A DNA stretch of 64,000 nucleotides from Veillonella sp. T11011-6 (lineage in GTDB: Bacteria; Bacillota; Negativicutes; Veillonellales; Veillonellaceae). Below the pieces are notes generated by a model. That model searched no databases, had not been told where the DNA came from, and was given only the letters and a program-made list of their open reading frames with translations. Location: positions 377,001-441,000 of the forward strand of contig NZ_PPCW01000005.1 of the NCBI RefSeq assembly GCF_002959755.1. Reading direction: 5' to 3'. The translations under genes were made by a program, and so were the position numbers. Positions 45,055 to 54,049 of the stretch are shown one piece after another. Within the stretch, counting starts at the first letter, position 1. Each line of letters opens with the position of its first letter.

Positions 45055-45822
45055 ATGAGTGGCTATGTAGAACAGGGCGAAGTCGTTCGCAATGAGCAAA
45101 TAGGCTCTGATGTGTGGATTATGGATATTCACGCACCAAAACAAGCAGCAGAAGCAAAGGTAGGACAGTTTTGTAATGTTCGCGTAGCGGACTCTACGGC
45201 GCCATTATTGCGTCGCCCTATCAGCTATGCTGGATTCGATGCACAAAAGGGTATTATTACCCTTTTGTATCGCGTCGTAGGTAAGGGGACTGAAATTATG
45301 ACACGTCTCGTACCTGGCGATACACTAGATTGTTTAGGACCTTTAGGTGAACCATTTGTAACATCTAAGAATATGCTTCTCGTTGGCGGTGGCGTTGGTA
45401 TCGCACCAATGCTATGTATCGCATCCCATTTGAAAGAAGGGGAAGAGGCACAAATTATTCTTGGTTTTAGAAATGAAAGCGAAACCTTTTGGGCAGATTT
45501 ATTCAAAGATACGCCTGTTAAAGTGCACATCACAACTGATGATGGTAGCGTAGGTGCGAAAGGGTTCCCTACAGCAATCATGCCTGAGCTGATTAATGGC
45601 AATACTTTCACATCTGTTATGACTTGCGGCCCTACACCGATGATGAAAGGTGTGGCACAAGTAGCTAAAGATCTCAACGTTCCTTGCCAAGTATCTCTTG
45701 AAGAACGCATGGGCTGCGGCACTGGAGGTTGTTTGGGTTGTGCTTGTGATGGTGCAGGTGGCAAACGTTACAAAGTTTGTAAAGATGGTCCTGTATTCCC
45801 AGCTGAGGAGGTGTTCTTTTAA
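45055..45822 (+). CDS. pyrK: Dihydroorotate dehydrogenase electron-transfer subunit PyrK
   Basis: PyrK passes electrons from dihydroorotate oxidation by PyrD to NAD through FAD and a [2Fe-2S] cluster. The 255-residue protein has the ferredoxin-reductase-like FAD/NAD fold (LRRPISYAGFD near 45; VGGGVGIAPMLCIA near 108) and the C-terminal Cys cluster GCGTGGCLGCACDG plus VCKDGPVF. ATG 45055 is preferred over an in-frame ATG at 45037 inside carB; TTGGAG lies at the end of carB. It overlaps pyrD by one base. Confidence 0.96.
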   Translation: MSGYVEQGEVVRNEQIGSDVWIMDIHAPKQAAEAKVGQFCNVRVADSTAPLLRRPISYAGFDAQKGIITLLYRVVGKGTEIMTRLVPGDTLDCLGPLGEPFVTSKNMLLVGGGVGIAPMLCIASHLKEGEEAQIILGFRNESETFWADLFKDTPVKVHITTDDGSVGAKGFPTAIMPELINGNTFTSVMTCGPTPMMKGVAQVAKDLNVPCQVSLEERMGCGTGGCLGCACDGAGGKRYKVCKDGPVFPAEEVFF

Positions 45823-46772
45823 TGAGTGAACGCGATTTAAATAACACCGTTACGCCTAATCCAAAGCTTGCTGTTGACTACTGCGGTATTAAGATGAAAA
45901 ATCCTATTATTGCCGCATCTGGCACCTTTGGTAATGGTCCTGAGTATGCTGGTTATTTAGACCTTAGTAATGAAGTAGGTGCTATTTCCGTAAAAGGTTT
46001 AACACCTAAAGGTCGTCACGGCAATCCAGGAACTCGTATCGCAGAAACACCGTCTGGTGTCTTAAACTGTATTGGCCTTGAAAATCCTGGGGCAGAACAT
46101 TTTGTAACAGATATTTTGCCAGACCTCAAGAAATACGATGTACCATTGTTAGCGAATATGTCTGCTGGCACGGTAGAGGAATTTGCATGGATGGCAGAAA
46201 CTCTATCCGTAGATGGTATTGCGGGCCTAGAGGTTAATGTATCTTGTCCAAATGTTGCTTGTGAAGGTATGGCTTTTGGTGTAGATCCAAAGGTAGTAGA
46301 ACAAGTAACTAAAGCTGTTCGTAAGGTAACAGATAAGCCTGTTATTGTAAAACTTTCACCGAATGTAACCGACATTGTGGAAATCGCAAAGGCTGTAGAA
46401 GCTGGTGGCGGTGATGGGGTCAGTCTCATCAATACCATTCTCGGTATGGCCATAGATATCCATCGCCGTAAACCTGTATTGGGTAATATTTATGGTGGTT
46501 TATCTGGTCCAGCTGTAAAACCAGTAGCACTTCGCATGGTGCACCAAGTGTATAAAGGCGTTAATATTCCTATTATGGGCCTTGGTGGTATTATGACTGG
46601 TACTGATGCTATTGAATTTATGATGGCTGGTGCTCAAGCAGTTCAAGTTGGGGTTGCTACGATGGTAGACCCAACAGCTATTTCTCGTATTGCTCGAGAA
46701 ATGGGCGATTATGTGGAACAATATAATCTTAACAGCATTACTGATATAGTAGGTGCTGTCCATCAAGGATAG
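45822..46772 (+). CDS. pyrD: Dihydroorotate dehydrogenase catalytic subunit PyrD, class 1B
   Basis: PyrD oxidises dihydroorotate to orotate using FMN. The 316-residue TIM barrel has NPIIAASGTFGNGPEY, GLENPGAEHF, catalytic Cys142 in VSCPNVACEG, and the FMN phosphate site GLGGIMTGTDAIEFMMAGA. Catalytic Cys plus the adjacent pyrK gene identify the NAD-linked class 1B enzyme. pyrE and pyrF, often next in Firmicute operons, do not follow; a terminator does. Confidence 0.97.
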   Translation: MSERDLNNTVTPNPKLAVDYCGIKMKNPIIAASGTFGNGPEYAGYLDLSNEVGAISVKGLTPKGRHGNPGTRIAETPSGVLNCIGLENPGAEHFVTDILPDLKKYDVPLLANMSAGTVEEFAWMAETLSVDGIAGLEVNVSCPNVACEGMAFGVDPKVVEQVTKAVRKVTDKPVIVKLSPNVTDIVEIAKAVEAGGGDGVSLINTILGMAIDIHRRKPVLGNIYGGLSGPAVKPVALRMVHQVYKGVNIPIMGLGGIMTGTDAIEFMMAGAQAVQVGVATMVDPTAISRIAREMGDYVEQYNLNSITDIVGAVHQG

Positions 46773-46778
46773 TAAAAA

Positions 46779-46811
46779 GAAGACCTAGTACATTATGTAC
46801 TAGGTCTTTTT
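46779..46811 (+). terminator. Terminator after pyrD
   Basis: GACCTAGTAC at 46782-46791 pairs with GTACTAGGTC at 46797-46806, with A-rich bases before and TTTTT after. Confidence 0.92.
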
Positions 46812-46869
46812 GTATGTATTGTATTAATGTTCATAACTGTACAAAATCTCATACGATAAGTTATAAATA

Positions 46870-46897
46870 CCATACTATATGAATTAGTATAGTGTGG
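46870..46897 (-). terminator. Hairpin just after the lysR-type gene
   Basis: A 10-bp stem with one G-U pair (46870-46879 with 46888-46897) starts one base after the stop codon of the minus-strand gene. On that strand it is followed by TATTTAT, a poor U-run, so it is a possible weak terminator. Confidence 0.45.
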
Positions 46898-46898
46898 C

Positions 46899-47789
46899 TT
46901 ATACATATGCTTTGTAGAAATCAATAAACTGCTGTGCTACAGGGGATAAAGCATGGCCTTTAAGCGTAATAAATGCTTTTTTAAAATCGCCTGAGAATTC
47001 TGGCAATTTGATACGGGCCATTTTACGATGGTTAATGAGCTCTTTTGCATCCATTGGAACTAAAGACACAGTTCTCCCAGAGGATGCCCATTCGATGGCA
47101 GAGCTCTTAGTTGTAGTGATGGCAACAGCATTCAATTGATCCATGTCAGTTAAGCTAGACTGCATAATCATTCGCACAGATCCACCAGAGAGGGATAAAG
47201 GACACTTTTTGATATCATCCCATGTGATGGTATCATGTTCACGATCTATCCAGAATACATCACGGCGGAAAATAGCGTATAAATGTTCCTCTTGAGTAAG
47301 AAGGATATCAAATTTATCAGTGTCTACCATTTGAATGTTTGCAATTCCCAGCTCTGCATTACCATTAATAAGTTGATTGACCACATTAGTCATTAGTCCT
47401 TCGTAGATTTCGAAGTGAACTGATGGGTATTTCATGGAAAAGGCTGGTAAGTATTGTTGTACGATTGGTGTGGAGCGCGATGCAGACGTAGCGATTCGCA
47501 ATGTACCTTCAATACGTGAGTTCAACTGTTGTACTGCATTGTATGTTGATTCTTCAATGGAGCATAATTGTTGGGCTTTTTGATAAAAAATTTTGCCCGC
47601 ATCAGTCAGTTGTAAGTTTGATCCTCGTTGGCCGCGCTTGATATTTATGAGTTGAGCTCCAAATTCAGCTTCTAAATACTTTAATTGTTTACTTAAAGCT
47701 GGTTGTGTAATATGAAGAATCTCTGCGGCCTGAGTCATATTGCCCGTTTGAACGAGGGTAATAAAATTGTGGTAGTAAGATGTATCCAT
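46899..47789 (-). CDS. LysR-family transcription regulator
   Basis: This 296-residue protein has the LysR winged helix-turn-helix (about 1-60; MTQAAEILHITQPALSKQLKYLEAEFGAQL) and a substrate-binding-type effector domain (about 90-290). LysR regulators usually act on neighbouring or divergent genes. The divergent gene here encodes a 62-residue basic protein, and the target is not evident. GGGAGAT precedes the start on the minus strand. The effector cannot be inferred. Confidence 0.9.
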   Translation of the reverse strand: MDTSYYHNFITLVQTGNMTQAAEILHITQPALSKQLKYLEAEFGAQLINIKRGQRGSNLQLTDAGKIFYQKAQQLCSIEESTYNAVQQLNSRIEGTLRIATSASRSTPIVQQYLPAFSMKYPSVHFEIYEGLMTNVVNQLINGNAELGIANIQMVDTDKFDILLTQEEHLYAIFRRDVFWIDREHDTITWDDIKKCPLSLSGGSVRMIMQSSLTDMDQLNAVAITTTKSSAIEWASSGRTVSLVPMDAKELINHRKMARIKLPEFSGDFKKAFITLKGHALSPVAQQFIDFYKAYV

Positions 47790-47985
47790 AGAATCTCCCT
47801 ATTATACACAAAATAAGATAAATAAAAATTATAACGAACTAAGTAACAGTAATTTCACATTTGATAAAATAGCGTATATACTATATTCATCAAGGAAAGA
47901 GAAAGAATAATGTGTTTGAAATAAACTTTCTATCCTTATCACAATTTTTAATATAATAATAGTGATTAAGAAAGTAGGTACTATC

Positions 47986-48174
47986 ATGGGCGTAGTAAAA
48001 AGAACATTAAGTAAAGCAATTCGTAACTGGGAAGCACGTAGATTAATGACTGCACATAATGCAGGTGTTAGTCGTAAAAAACAACTTGAACGCGTATGGC
48101 CTCATCCATTAACTACAGAAAAACGTCATGAACTTAGTCAAGGCGTAAGTGGCTTAGTTAATAGTGAAAACTAA
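47986..48174 (+). CDS. Small basic protein of unknown function (62 aa)
   Basis: The 62-residue product is strongly basic in its first half (VKRTLSKAIRNWEARRL, then SRKKQLERVWPHPL) and has no membrane helix or signal. ATG 47986 is preferred over an in-frame GTG at 47962; the ribosome site (AGTAGG) is mediocre. TATAAT at 47952-47957 may be its -10. It lies alone between two minus-strand genes. Coding status is supported by the promoter-like element and a compact ORF, not by a recognised family. Confidence 0.55.
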   Translation: MGVVKRTLSKAIRNWEARRLMTAHNAGVSRKKQLERVWPHPLTTEKRHELSQGVSGLVNSEN

Positions 48175-48197
48175 TTACTATGTGTGTATCAGTTAGA

Positions 48198-48851
48198 TTA
48201 TTGTTCTAGCGGTAGCACCACTTCAATAGAATCTAATATAGTACAAGTAGCAGCTCCATGACTCATGTCTTGGAGCTCTTTTTGTATGCGCTCTACATCA
48301 GTTGGTGGCACTAAGATGGTTATATCTACATGTTCACCAAAGTTTGATTCATAATGCAATTTTTGATCTTGCACATATCTTTCAATGGCTCCATATAAGG
48401 CATAGTCGATGGTAGCCTGCAGCTGAGTTCGTGTTGTGTGTAGTTCTTTAGGGGCAAGACGTAAGGTTTCCGCAACGGAGTGTGAATATGCACGAATCAA
48501 ACCACCTGCACCTAATTTGATGCCTCCAAAATAACGGGTTACTACGACCGCTACATTGGTAATACCTGTTTTTTTGAGTACTTCTAACATAGGTTTACCT
48601 GCTGTACCAGATGGTTCACCATTGTCAGAAGAGCGCTGTTGTTCTTGCTTTGGTCCTAATGCAAAGGCCGTACAATTATGGCGGGCATCCCAAAATTCTT
48701 TATTGATGCGGCTAATAAAAGCCTGTGCCTCCTCTTCTGTAGAACAAGGATATACAGTTGTGATAAAACGCGATTTCTCCACAACATATTCATGGCGAAA
48801 TTCCTTCGCTACCGAAGTGAATTCTACAATAGGGCTTATTGATTCACACAT
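48198..48851 (-). CDS. YigZ/IMPACT-family protein
   Basis: The 217-residue protein matches the UPF0029 (YigZ/YvyE) family: KSRFITTVYPCSTEEEAQAFI (about 26-46), FWDARHNCTAFALG (about 53-66), SSDNGEPSGTAGKPMLEVL (about 74-92) and VVTRYFGGIKLGAGGLIRAYS. A C-terminal ferredoxin-like domain follows. The family is linked to translation by its eukaryotic relative IMPACT; bacterial function is not firm. GGAGGTGAATC precedes the start on the minus strand. Confidence 0.93.
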   Translation of the reverse strand: MCESISPIVEFTSVAKEFRHEYVVEKSRFITTVYPCSTEEEAQAFISRINKEFWDARHNCTAFALGPKQEQQRSSDNGEPSGTAGKPMLEVLKKTGITNVAVVVTRYFGGIKLGAGGLIRAYSHSVAETLRLAPKELHTTRTQLQATIDYALYGAIERYVQDQKLHYESNFGEHVDITILVPPTDVERIQKELQDMSHGAATCTILDSIEVVLPLEQ

Positions 48852-48997
48852 AGATTCACCTCCTTTGGAATCAAAGTTTATGTTTATTCATCATCACTTT
48901 ATTATAATCTATTTTTTTATACTATGTATAGGTGTATAGGTGGCAGGAGATTAATTCCCCTAGAAAAAGGAAATAACCCTCTAGATTTGGTAGGATA

Positions 48998-49025
48998 TTG
49001 ACGTAATGAGAATTTATGTTATTAT
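48998..49025 (+). promoter_or_regulatory. copA promoter
   Basis: TTGACG at 48998-49003 and TATTAT at 49020-49025 are spaced by 16 bases. Transcription would start near 49032, leaving a leader of about 160 nt before the ATG. Confidence 0.6.
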
Positions 49026-49038
49026 GGAATAGAGACGC

Positions 49039-49068
49039 ATGAACGAATACTCATGTAAAAGTGTTCAT
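49039..49068. promoter_or_regulatory. Inverted repeat at the start of the copA leader
   Basis: ATGAAC at 49039-49044 and GTTCAT at 49063-49068 form a six-base inverted repeat with an 18-base spacer just downstream of the predicted copA start site. It could be an operator for a copper-sensing repressor, but it does not match the CopY box and no csoR or copY gene is near. Confidence 0.25.
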
Positions 49069-49192
49069 ATAATAAACTTTACGTGTTTATAAATACTCTG
49101 TTACCGATGTATGATATGTCTACTATGAGTTTCTGACTTATATAGATATATAGAAACGTATATTTTTGAAAATTCAAGTAGAAAGTAGTGAT

Positions 49193-51370
49193 ATGATGAG
49201 TAAGAAGAAGCAAGAGTTTGATATAACAGGTATGCATTGTGCTGCTTGTGTAAAGCGCGTTGAAAACGTCGTTTCGAAGATTGATGGTGTAGAATCTGTA
49301 AAGGTTAATCTACTCACTCGTAAAGGCAGCGTTGAATACAAAGACGGTTCTAATGTAGAATCACAACAAGTTATTGATGCCATTACAAATATTGGTTTCG
49401 GTGCTACAGAGGCAGATGAAACGAAGCAAGAAATAGAAAAGGTTAATTTAAAACCTCATATTACGCGTCTTATCATTGCTGCTTGTATGGCCGTACCGAT
49501 GATGATTAACATGACATTACATCGTTTTGGCATTCAAGCCTTGCCAGTATGGGTAGAGTTTATTCTTGCTACCATTGCTCAGTTCGGCCCTGGCCTTATG
49601 TTCTATAAGAGTGCGTGGAGTGCGGTAAAGAATGGCGCCCTTACCATGGATGTTCTCGTTGTAATGGGTACGACTGTTGCTTATCTATTCAGTATTTATA
49701 ATTGGCAGTTCCATCCAGAACTTGGGCCTCATGGCATTTACTTTGAAACCTCAGCTTGGCTCATTACATTCATTCTTCTTGGCAAACTTTTAGAAGAAAT
49801 TGCCAAGGGGCGTACCTCTGAAGCACTTCAAAAATTGATTGCCTTGCAACCAGCAACAGCTCATGTATTGCGTGACGGTGAGTTCGTAGATATTCCTACA
49901 TCTAAGGTTGTAGCAGGTGATATTTTACAAGTTCGTGCAGGCGAAAAAATTCCAGTAGATGGTACTATTACTGAAGGCTATTCTACTGTAGACGAAGCTA
50001 TGCTTACCGGTGAAAGTTTGCCTGTAGAAAAACAAGTGGGATCTGATGTTATCGGTGCGACTATTAACTTGAGCGGTGCTTTCACGATGGAAGCAAAACG
50101 TATCGGCTCTGATACAATGCTCTCTCAAATCATCAAAGTCGTAGAGGAAGCTCAAACCTCTAAAGCAAGTATTCAACGTATTGCAGATATCGTAGCTCAA
50201 TACTTCGTGCCTACTGTTATCGGCCTTTCTGTTTTGACCGGCCTCGTATGGTACTTCATTATGGGCGACTCTATTAATGTAGCTCTCATTAATGCTACAG
50301 CAGTGCTTGTTATCGCTTGTCCTTGTGCGCTTGGCCTTGCTACACCAACATCTATCATGGTTGGATCTGGCTTAGGTGCGGAGCATGGTGTTCTCATCAA
50401 GAGTGCAGAATATCTTGAAAAAGCTGGTAAACTCGATGCCATCGTTATGGATAAAACTGGCACTCTTACACAAGGTATTCTCGATGTAACGGCTTTCAAA
50501 AACTATAATGGTGATGAAAGTATAAATATGTCCCTAATGATGGCCCTTGAAAGTGGTACATCGCATCCAATTGCAAAGGCCATGGTTTATTATGGTGAAG
50601 ATCATGGTTATAAAGGTACAGCTGTAGAACTAGAAAGCTTTGGTGATGTGCCTGGTAAAGGTTTACAAGGTGCTTATCAAGGTGTATCTGTACAACTTGG
50701 TCATAGCCGTTGGATGTCTGAATTAGGTTATGATCTAAGTGCCGTCCAAGATGATATTCTACACTATGAAGAACAAGGTGCCTCCGTGTCTGTTCTCGCT
50801 GTAGATGGTGTCATCAGTGCCTTATGGGCTGTAGAGGATGAATTGCGTCCAGAAACTATTGAGGTGGTAAAAGAATTACAGTCTCAAGGTATCGATGTGT
50901 GGATGCTTACCGGTGATAATCGCCGTACAGCTCAATATATTGCTAAACAAGCAGGTATTACTCACGTTATTGCAGAAGTCTTGCCTCAAGATAAAGCTAG
51001 CAAAGTAAAAGAGTTACAAGATAAAGGTCTGGTAGTGGGCATGGTTGGTGATGGTATCAATGATGCACCAGCTCTTGTAACGGCAGATATTGGTTTTGCT
51101 ATCGGTAGTGGTACAGATATTGCCGTAGAGGCAGCAGATATCGTTCTTGTAAGAAATGATTTACACACATTAGTACAAGCCGTACGCCTCAGTCGTAAGA
51201 CTATGACTAATATTAAACAAAATCTATTCTGGGCATTGATCTTTAACTGCATTGGTATTCCATTGGCTGCTGTCGGCGCATTAAATCCTATGATTGCAGG
51301 TACCGCAATGGCATTCAGTTCCGTTACAGTTGTGGGTAACTCCCTTCGCTTGAAACGAGCTAAGATTTAA
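49193..51370 (+). CDS. copA: Copper-exporting P1B-type ATPase CopA
   Basis: The 725-residue pump exports Cu(I) from the cytoplasm. It has one N-terminal heavy-metal-associated domain with the copper site Cys16-Ala-Ala-Cys19 (GMHCAAC) and eight membrane helices. The actuator TGESLP motif is near 280, the intramembrane Cys376-Pro-Cys378 follows, the phosphorylated Asp420 is in [15 protein letters not shown] gives the HP motif, and GDGIND closes the P-domain. Only one metal-binding domain is present, as in many Firmicute CopA. Tandem ATGs at 49193 and 49196; a TTG at 49166 lacks a ribosome site. No copZ or csoR adjoins it. Confidence 0.95.
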   Translation: MMSKKKQEFDITGMHCAACVKRVENVVSKIDGVESVKVNLLTRKGSVEYKDGSNVESQQVIDAITNIGFGATEADETKQEIEKVNLKPHITRLIIAACMAVPMMINMTLHRFGIQALPVWVEFILATIAQFGPGLMFYKSAWSAVKNGALTMDVLVVMGTTVAYLFSIYNWQFHPELGPHGIYFETSAWLITFILLGKLLEEIAKGRTSEALQKLIALQPATAHVLRDGEFVDIPTSKVVAGDILQVRAGEKIPVDGTITEGYSTVDEAMLTGESLPVEKQVGSDVIGATINLSGAFTMEAKRIGSDTMLSQIIKVVEEAQTSKASIQRIADIVAQYFVPTVIGLSVLTGLVWYFIMGDSINVALINATAVLVIACPCALGLATPTSIMVGSGLGAEHGVLIKSAEYLEKAGKLDAIVMDKTGTLTQGILDVTAFKNYNGDESINMSLMMALESGTSHPIAKAMVYYGEDHGYKGTAVELESFGDVPGKGLQGAYQGVSVQLGHSRWMSELGYDLSAVQDDILHYEEQGASVSVLAVDGVISALWAVEDELRPETIEVVKELQSQGIDVWMLTGDNRRTAQYIAKQAGITHVIAEVLPQDKASKVKELQDKGLVVGMVGDGINDAPALVTADIGFAIGSGTDIAVEAADIVLVRNDLHTLVQAVRLSRKTMTNIKQNLFWALIFNCIGIPLAAVGALNPMIAGTAMAFSSVTVVGNSLRLKRAKI

Positions 51371-51423
51371 TTTAACTTGTATCTTATAACATATAATATT
51401 TGATAGAGTTGATTAAAGTTTAT

Positions 51424-51453
51424 AAAGCACCTATACCATGGTATAGGTGCTTT
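51424..51453 (+). terminator. Terminator after copA
   Basis: A fully palindromic 30-base hairpin (AAAGCACCTATACC and complement) ends in CTTT then GTTATTT. The T-run is short but the stem is strong. Confidence 0.75.
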
Positions 51454-51545
51454 GTTATTTAATTCCTACGAAATCGGTGTTTTTAGACTGAGTGAGATTT
51501 GTTATACTAAATATAGTTATTCAGCTAAAAGAGAGGAGCTAGATT

Positions 51546-52073
51546 ATGAAATTAAACACGCGCGATATTGTATATATTGGATTTATTGCTGCCTTATGTG
51601 CAGTAGCAACTACAATTCGCATTGAAATACCAGGTGGGGCTATGGTTCACTTAGGATCTGCCGCATTATTTACGTCATCCATTCTTTTTGGCGGTTTATA
51701 TGGTGGTTTAGGTGCGGCTATTGGTTCTGCATTATTTGACCTCTTTGGTGGACATACACAGTATATTGTATTCTCGTTCTTTATTAAAGGTATTGCAGGC
51801 CTTATTGTGGGCGGTATGACAGCAGGTTACTTGCCACCATCCATTACAAAGCCTACAGCATCCTTTACACGTATTTTGATTGCTTTAATTATTGGTACAA
51901 TTTGGACTGCCTTTGGTTATTTCTTAGCATGGTGGTTTGTTCTTGAAAGTGCAGCCGTAGCAGCTAGCAAAATTCAATACTCCTTGATTACAAGTGCTGC
52001 AGGTATTGTGGTGGCTATCGTATTGACACCTAAATTGCAATCAGTAGTTCGTAGATTATTTACAAAGAACTAA
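51546..52073 (+). CDS. ECF transporter S component, PF07155-like
   Basis: This 175-residue membrane protein has about five to six helices and the S-component features IGFIAALCAVATTIRIEIPGG near the start, HLGSAALFTSSILFGGLYGG and IGSALFDLFGG. The pattern fits the PF07155 (ECF-ribofla_trS) group, which gives substrate specificity to vitamin transporters that share an energising EcfAAT module encoded elsewhere. The substrate is unknown. I saw no riboswitch upstream. TATACT at 51503-51508 is a likely -10, and GAGAGGAG precedes the ATG. Confidence 0.8.
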   Translation: MKLNTRDIVYIGFIAALCAVATTIRIEIPGGAMVHLGSAALFTSSILFGGLYGGLGAAIGSALFDLFGGHTQYIVFSFFIKGIAGLIVGGMTAGYLPPSITKPTASFTRILIALIIGTIWTAFGYFLAWWFVLESAAVAASKIQYSLITSAAGIVVAIVLTPKLQSVVRRLFTKN

Positions 52074-52113
52074 ATATATTAACTAATAATCCAAAATTGA
52101 TCATTAGGCATAA

Positions 52114-52166
52114 ATAAAAGAGTCTCCCGTAACTTATGTATTCAGTTATGGGAGACTCTTTTATTT
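52114..52166. terminator. Bidirectional terminator between convergent genes
   Basis: AAAAGAGTCTCCC and GGGAGACTCTTTT pair, with further TAACT/AGTTA pairing and an A-run on one side and T-run on the other. It can serve both the ECF gene on the plus strand and the flavoprotein gene on the minus strand. Confidence 0.92.
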
Positions 52167-52198
52167 ATTATATTAGATTATGTAGTTACTATTCTTAC

Positions 52199-53524
52199 CT
52201 AGAAATTACAGAGATCATTTAAATTTTCTGCCATTGTAGGATGTGTGAAGATTTGGTTCTTGAAATATGTATACGGAATGTTGTTATCCATAGCTACTTT
52301 AATCATGTTAATCAATTCTTCGGCACTTTGGGAATAGAGTGTAGCACCGAGGATTAAATTGCTTTCCGCATCTACCACAATTTTGAAAGCCCCTTTAAGG
52401 TTGTCATTTACATGAGCCCTTGGCATAGTGGCTACAAGCATTTCCTTCGTTTTAACAGTGTAACCTTTATTAATAGCATCCTCTTCTGTAAGACCAACAC
52501 GAGCGAGTGGAGGTGTTAAGAAGGTGGTGTAAGGAATGTTTTTGTGATCTTTTAATGTATAGTGACCATTACCTGTAAGGGCACCAAATACGATGCGGAA
52601 GTCATCGAGAGAAATGTAGGTAAATTGCGGACCACCGTTTACATCGCCTACAGCATATACACCTGGAACGGAGCTTTCACAAGTATCATTTACTACGATT
52701 GCACCGCGTTCATTAGTAGTAATATCCGTGTTTTCTAAACCAATATTTGTAGTATTCGGTCTGCGACCTGTAGCATAGAGAACAGCATCAAAGGTATAGT
52801 TTTCATTATTAGCAGTGATAACAGGCTTGTTGCCGTCATTAGATACAGAATTTAGTGTAACAGAGTTTAAAATAGTAATGCCTTGTTCCGCTAAGTATTC
52901 ATTAGCTAATTCTTGAACGATAGGTTCTTCGTGTTTTAAAATGTTAGCCTCAATATTGAATACAGTAACCTTTGTACCTAGTTTAGCGTATAGGCTAGCA
53001 AATTCTAGGCCAATAGGACCGGCGCCAATAATACCTAATGTACTAGGTTGAGGGGATAAATGTTGAATTTCTGTACTATTATAGAAACCTGATGCGGTAT
53101 CGATACCATCAATGTTAGGTTTAATGGCTACAGCCCCTGTATTGATGATAATTGTGTCACCAGATAAAACAATTTTATCTTCCCCAGTTGTGACATCGAT
53201 TTCTTTATTACTAATGAATTCGCCATGTCCAGTATATACATCGACATGTTCATTTGTATCTAACATACCGAAGTTTTTATTACGTAAACGAGATGTAACA
53301 ACCTCTCGTTGGTTTAGTACTTGATCGTAAGATAAGCCTTTAGATGCGGCCACAATCATCGTCTTAGTAGGAATACATGCAATATTAATGCATGTGCCAC
53401 CATACATGAGTGGATTTTCTTCAATCATGGCAACGGCTTTGCCCATAGAGCCAAATTTAGCAGCCAATGTTTTACCAGCTTTGCCGAAACCTAGGACGAT
53501 AAGATCATAATGTTTGGTATTCAT
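52199..53524 (-). CDS. RclA-like FAD-dependent disulfide oxidoreductase
   Basis: The 441-residue class I flavoprotein has the N-terminal FAD motif LIVLGFGKAGKTLAAKFG and the redox pair Cys45-x4-Cys50 (GGTCINIACIPTK). The NAD(P) motif is GIIGAGPIGLEFASLYAKLG (about 162-181), followed by FAD-binding YAVGDVNGGPQFTY and the C-terminal His428-x4-Glu433 pair in FTHPTMAENLNDL. The spacing and the THPxMxExLNDL end match E. coli RclA, a copper(II) reductase important in hypochlorite stress. Mercuric reductase and lipoamide dehydrogenase fit less well. AGGAGG lies upstream on the minus strand. Confidence 0.8.
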   Translation of the reverse strand: MNTKHYDLIVLGFGKAGKTLAAKFGSMGKAVAMIEENPLMYGGTCINIACIPTKTMIVAASKGLSYDQVLNQREVVTSRLRNKNFGMLDTNEHVDVYTGHGEFISNKEIDVTTGEDKIVLSGDTIIINTGAVAIKPNIDGIDTASGFYNSTEIQHLSPQPSTLGIIGAGPIGLEFASLYAKLGTKVTVFNIEANILKHEEPIVQELANEYLAEQGITILNSVTLNSVSNDGNKPVITANNENYTFDAVLYATGRRPNTTNIGLENTDITTNERGAIVVNDTCESSVPGVYAVGDVNGGPQFTYISLDDFRIVFGALTGNGHYTLKDHKNIPYTTFLTPPLARVGLTEEDAINKGYTVKTKEMLVATMPRAHVNDNLKGAFKIVVDAESNLILGATLYSQSAEELINMIKVAMDNNIPYTYFKNQIFTHPTMAENLNDLCNF

Positions 53525-53567
53525 ACAATACCTCCTATCTTTTATATTGAAAATATTAGATATCCTT

Positions 53568-53576
53568 ATTATAGCA
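53568..53576 (-). promoter_or_regulatory. Extended -10 of the RclA-like gene
   Basis: Read on the minus strand, TGCTATAAT (53576 to 53568) is a perfect extended -10 element, about 44 bases before the start codon. The -35 region (CTTTTA near 53591-53596) is weak. Confidence 0.6.
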
Positions 53577-53644
53577 TATTTGAGTATATATAAAAGTAAA
53601 ATATGAAAATAATTATCTATAATTTAGATGTTAAGTATTTTTAC

Positions 53645-53673
53645 TTGACACATCTTTTTTTATACTGTACCAT
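53645..53673 (+). promoter_or_regulatory. Promoter of the ylxM-ffh operon
   Basis: A perfect TTGACA at 53645-53650 is followed after 17 bases by TACCAT at 53668-53673. The start of transcription would lie near 53680. A second TTGACA at 53691 lies next to the ribosome site and is probably chance. Confidence 0.65.
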
Positions 53674-53713
53674 ATGTAAAGTAATATGACTTGACAGTGA
53701 TGGAGGTGGCGAA

Positions 53714-54049
53714 ATGGAAGAACGAGTGCTTATAAGTTTGCTCTTGGATTTCTATGGGCCATTATTGACGGACAAGCAACGCATGTCCTTACAACTTCAC
53801 CACGAAGACGACATGTCCCTTGGAGAAATCGCTGAGGAACTAGGCGTATCACGGCAGGCTGTACACGATAACTTGCAGCGTGCTCGACACATTTTAAATG
53901 ATTACGAATCAAAGTTGCACTTGGTAGAACAATATGAACAGCGTGAAGGTTTGCTTTCACAGTTGAAAGAAACCTTGCCTGAAGAGGTTCTAGCTGAAAC
54001 TAAGGTGCAGAAAGTATTGGCGCAAATGGAGGGATATTATGGCATTTGA
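53714..54049 (+). CDS. ylxM: YlxM signal-recognition-particle-associated helix-turn-helix protein
   Basis: The 111-residue protein has a sigma-factor-like helix-turn-helix (about 14-70; LTDKQRMSLQLHHEDDMSLG, IAEELGVSRQAVHDNLQRA) and a helical tail. YlxM binds SRP RNA and modulates SRP in streptococci. It lies just before ffh in Firmicutes, overlapping it here by 11 bases. GGAGGTGG precedes the ATG. Confidence 0.93.
   Translation: MEERVLISLLLDFYGPLLTDKQRMSLQLHHEDDMSLGEIAEELGVSRQAVHDNLQRARHILNDYESKLHLVEQYEQREGLLSQLKETLPEEVLAETKVQKVLAQMEGYYGI

Noticed and set aside
45225-45764. 179-codon frame on the minus strand over pyrK
   Set aside because: The plus-strand frame has clear PyrK motifs and a tight operon position; the antisense frame has none.
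51371-51545. Riboswitch before the ECF transporter gene
   Set aside because: After the copA terminator only about 90 bases remain, with no recognisable aptamer or expression platform.
53691-53696. Second TTGACA just before ylxM
   Set aside because: It overlaps the ribosome binding region and has no -10 element at a suitable distance before the start codon.
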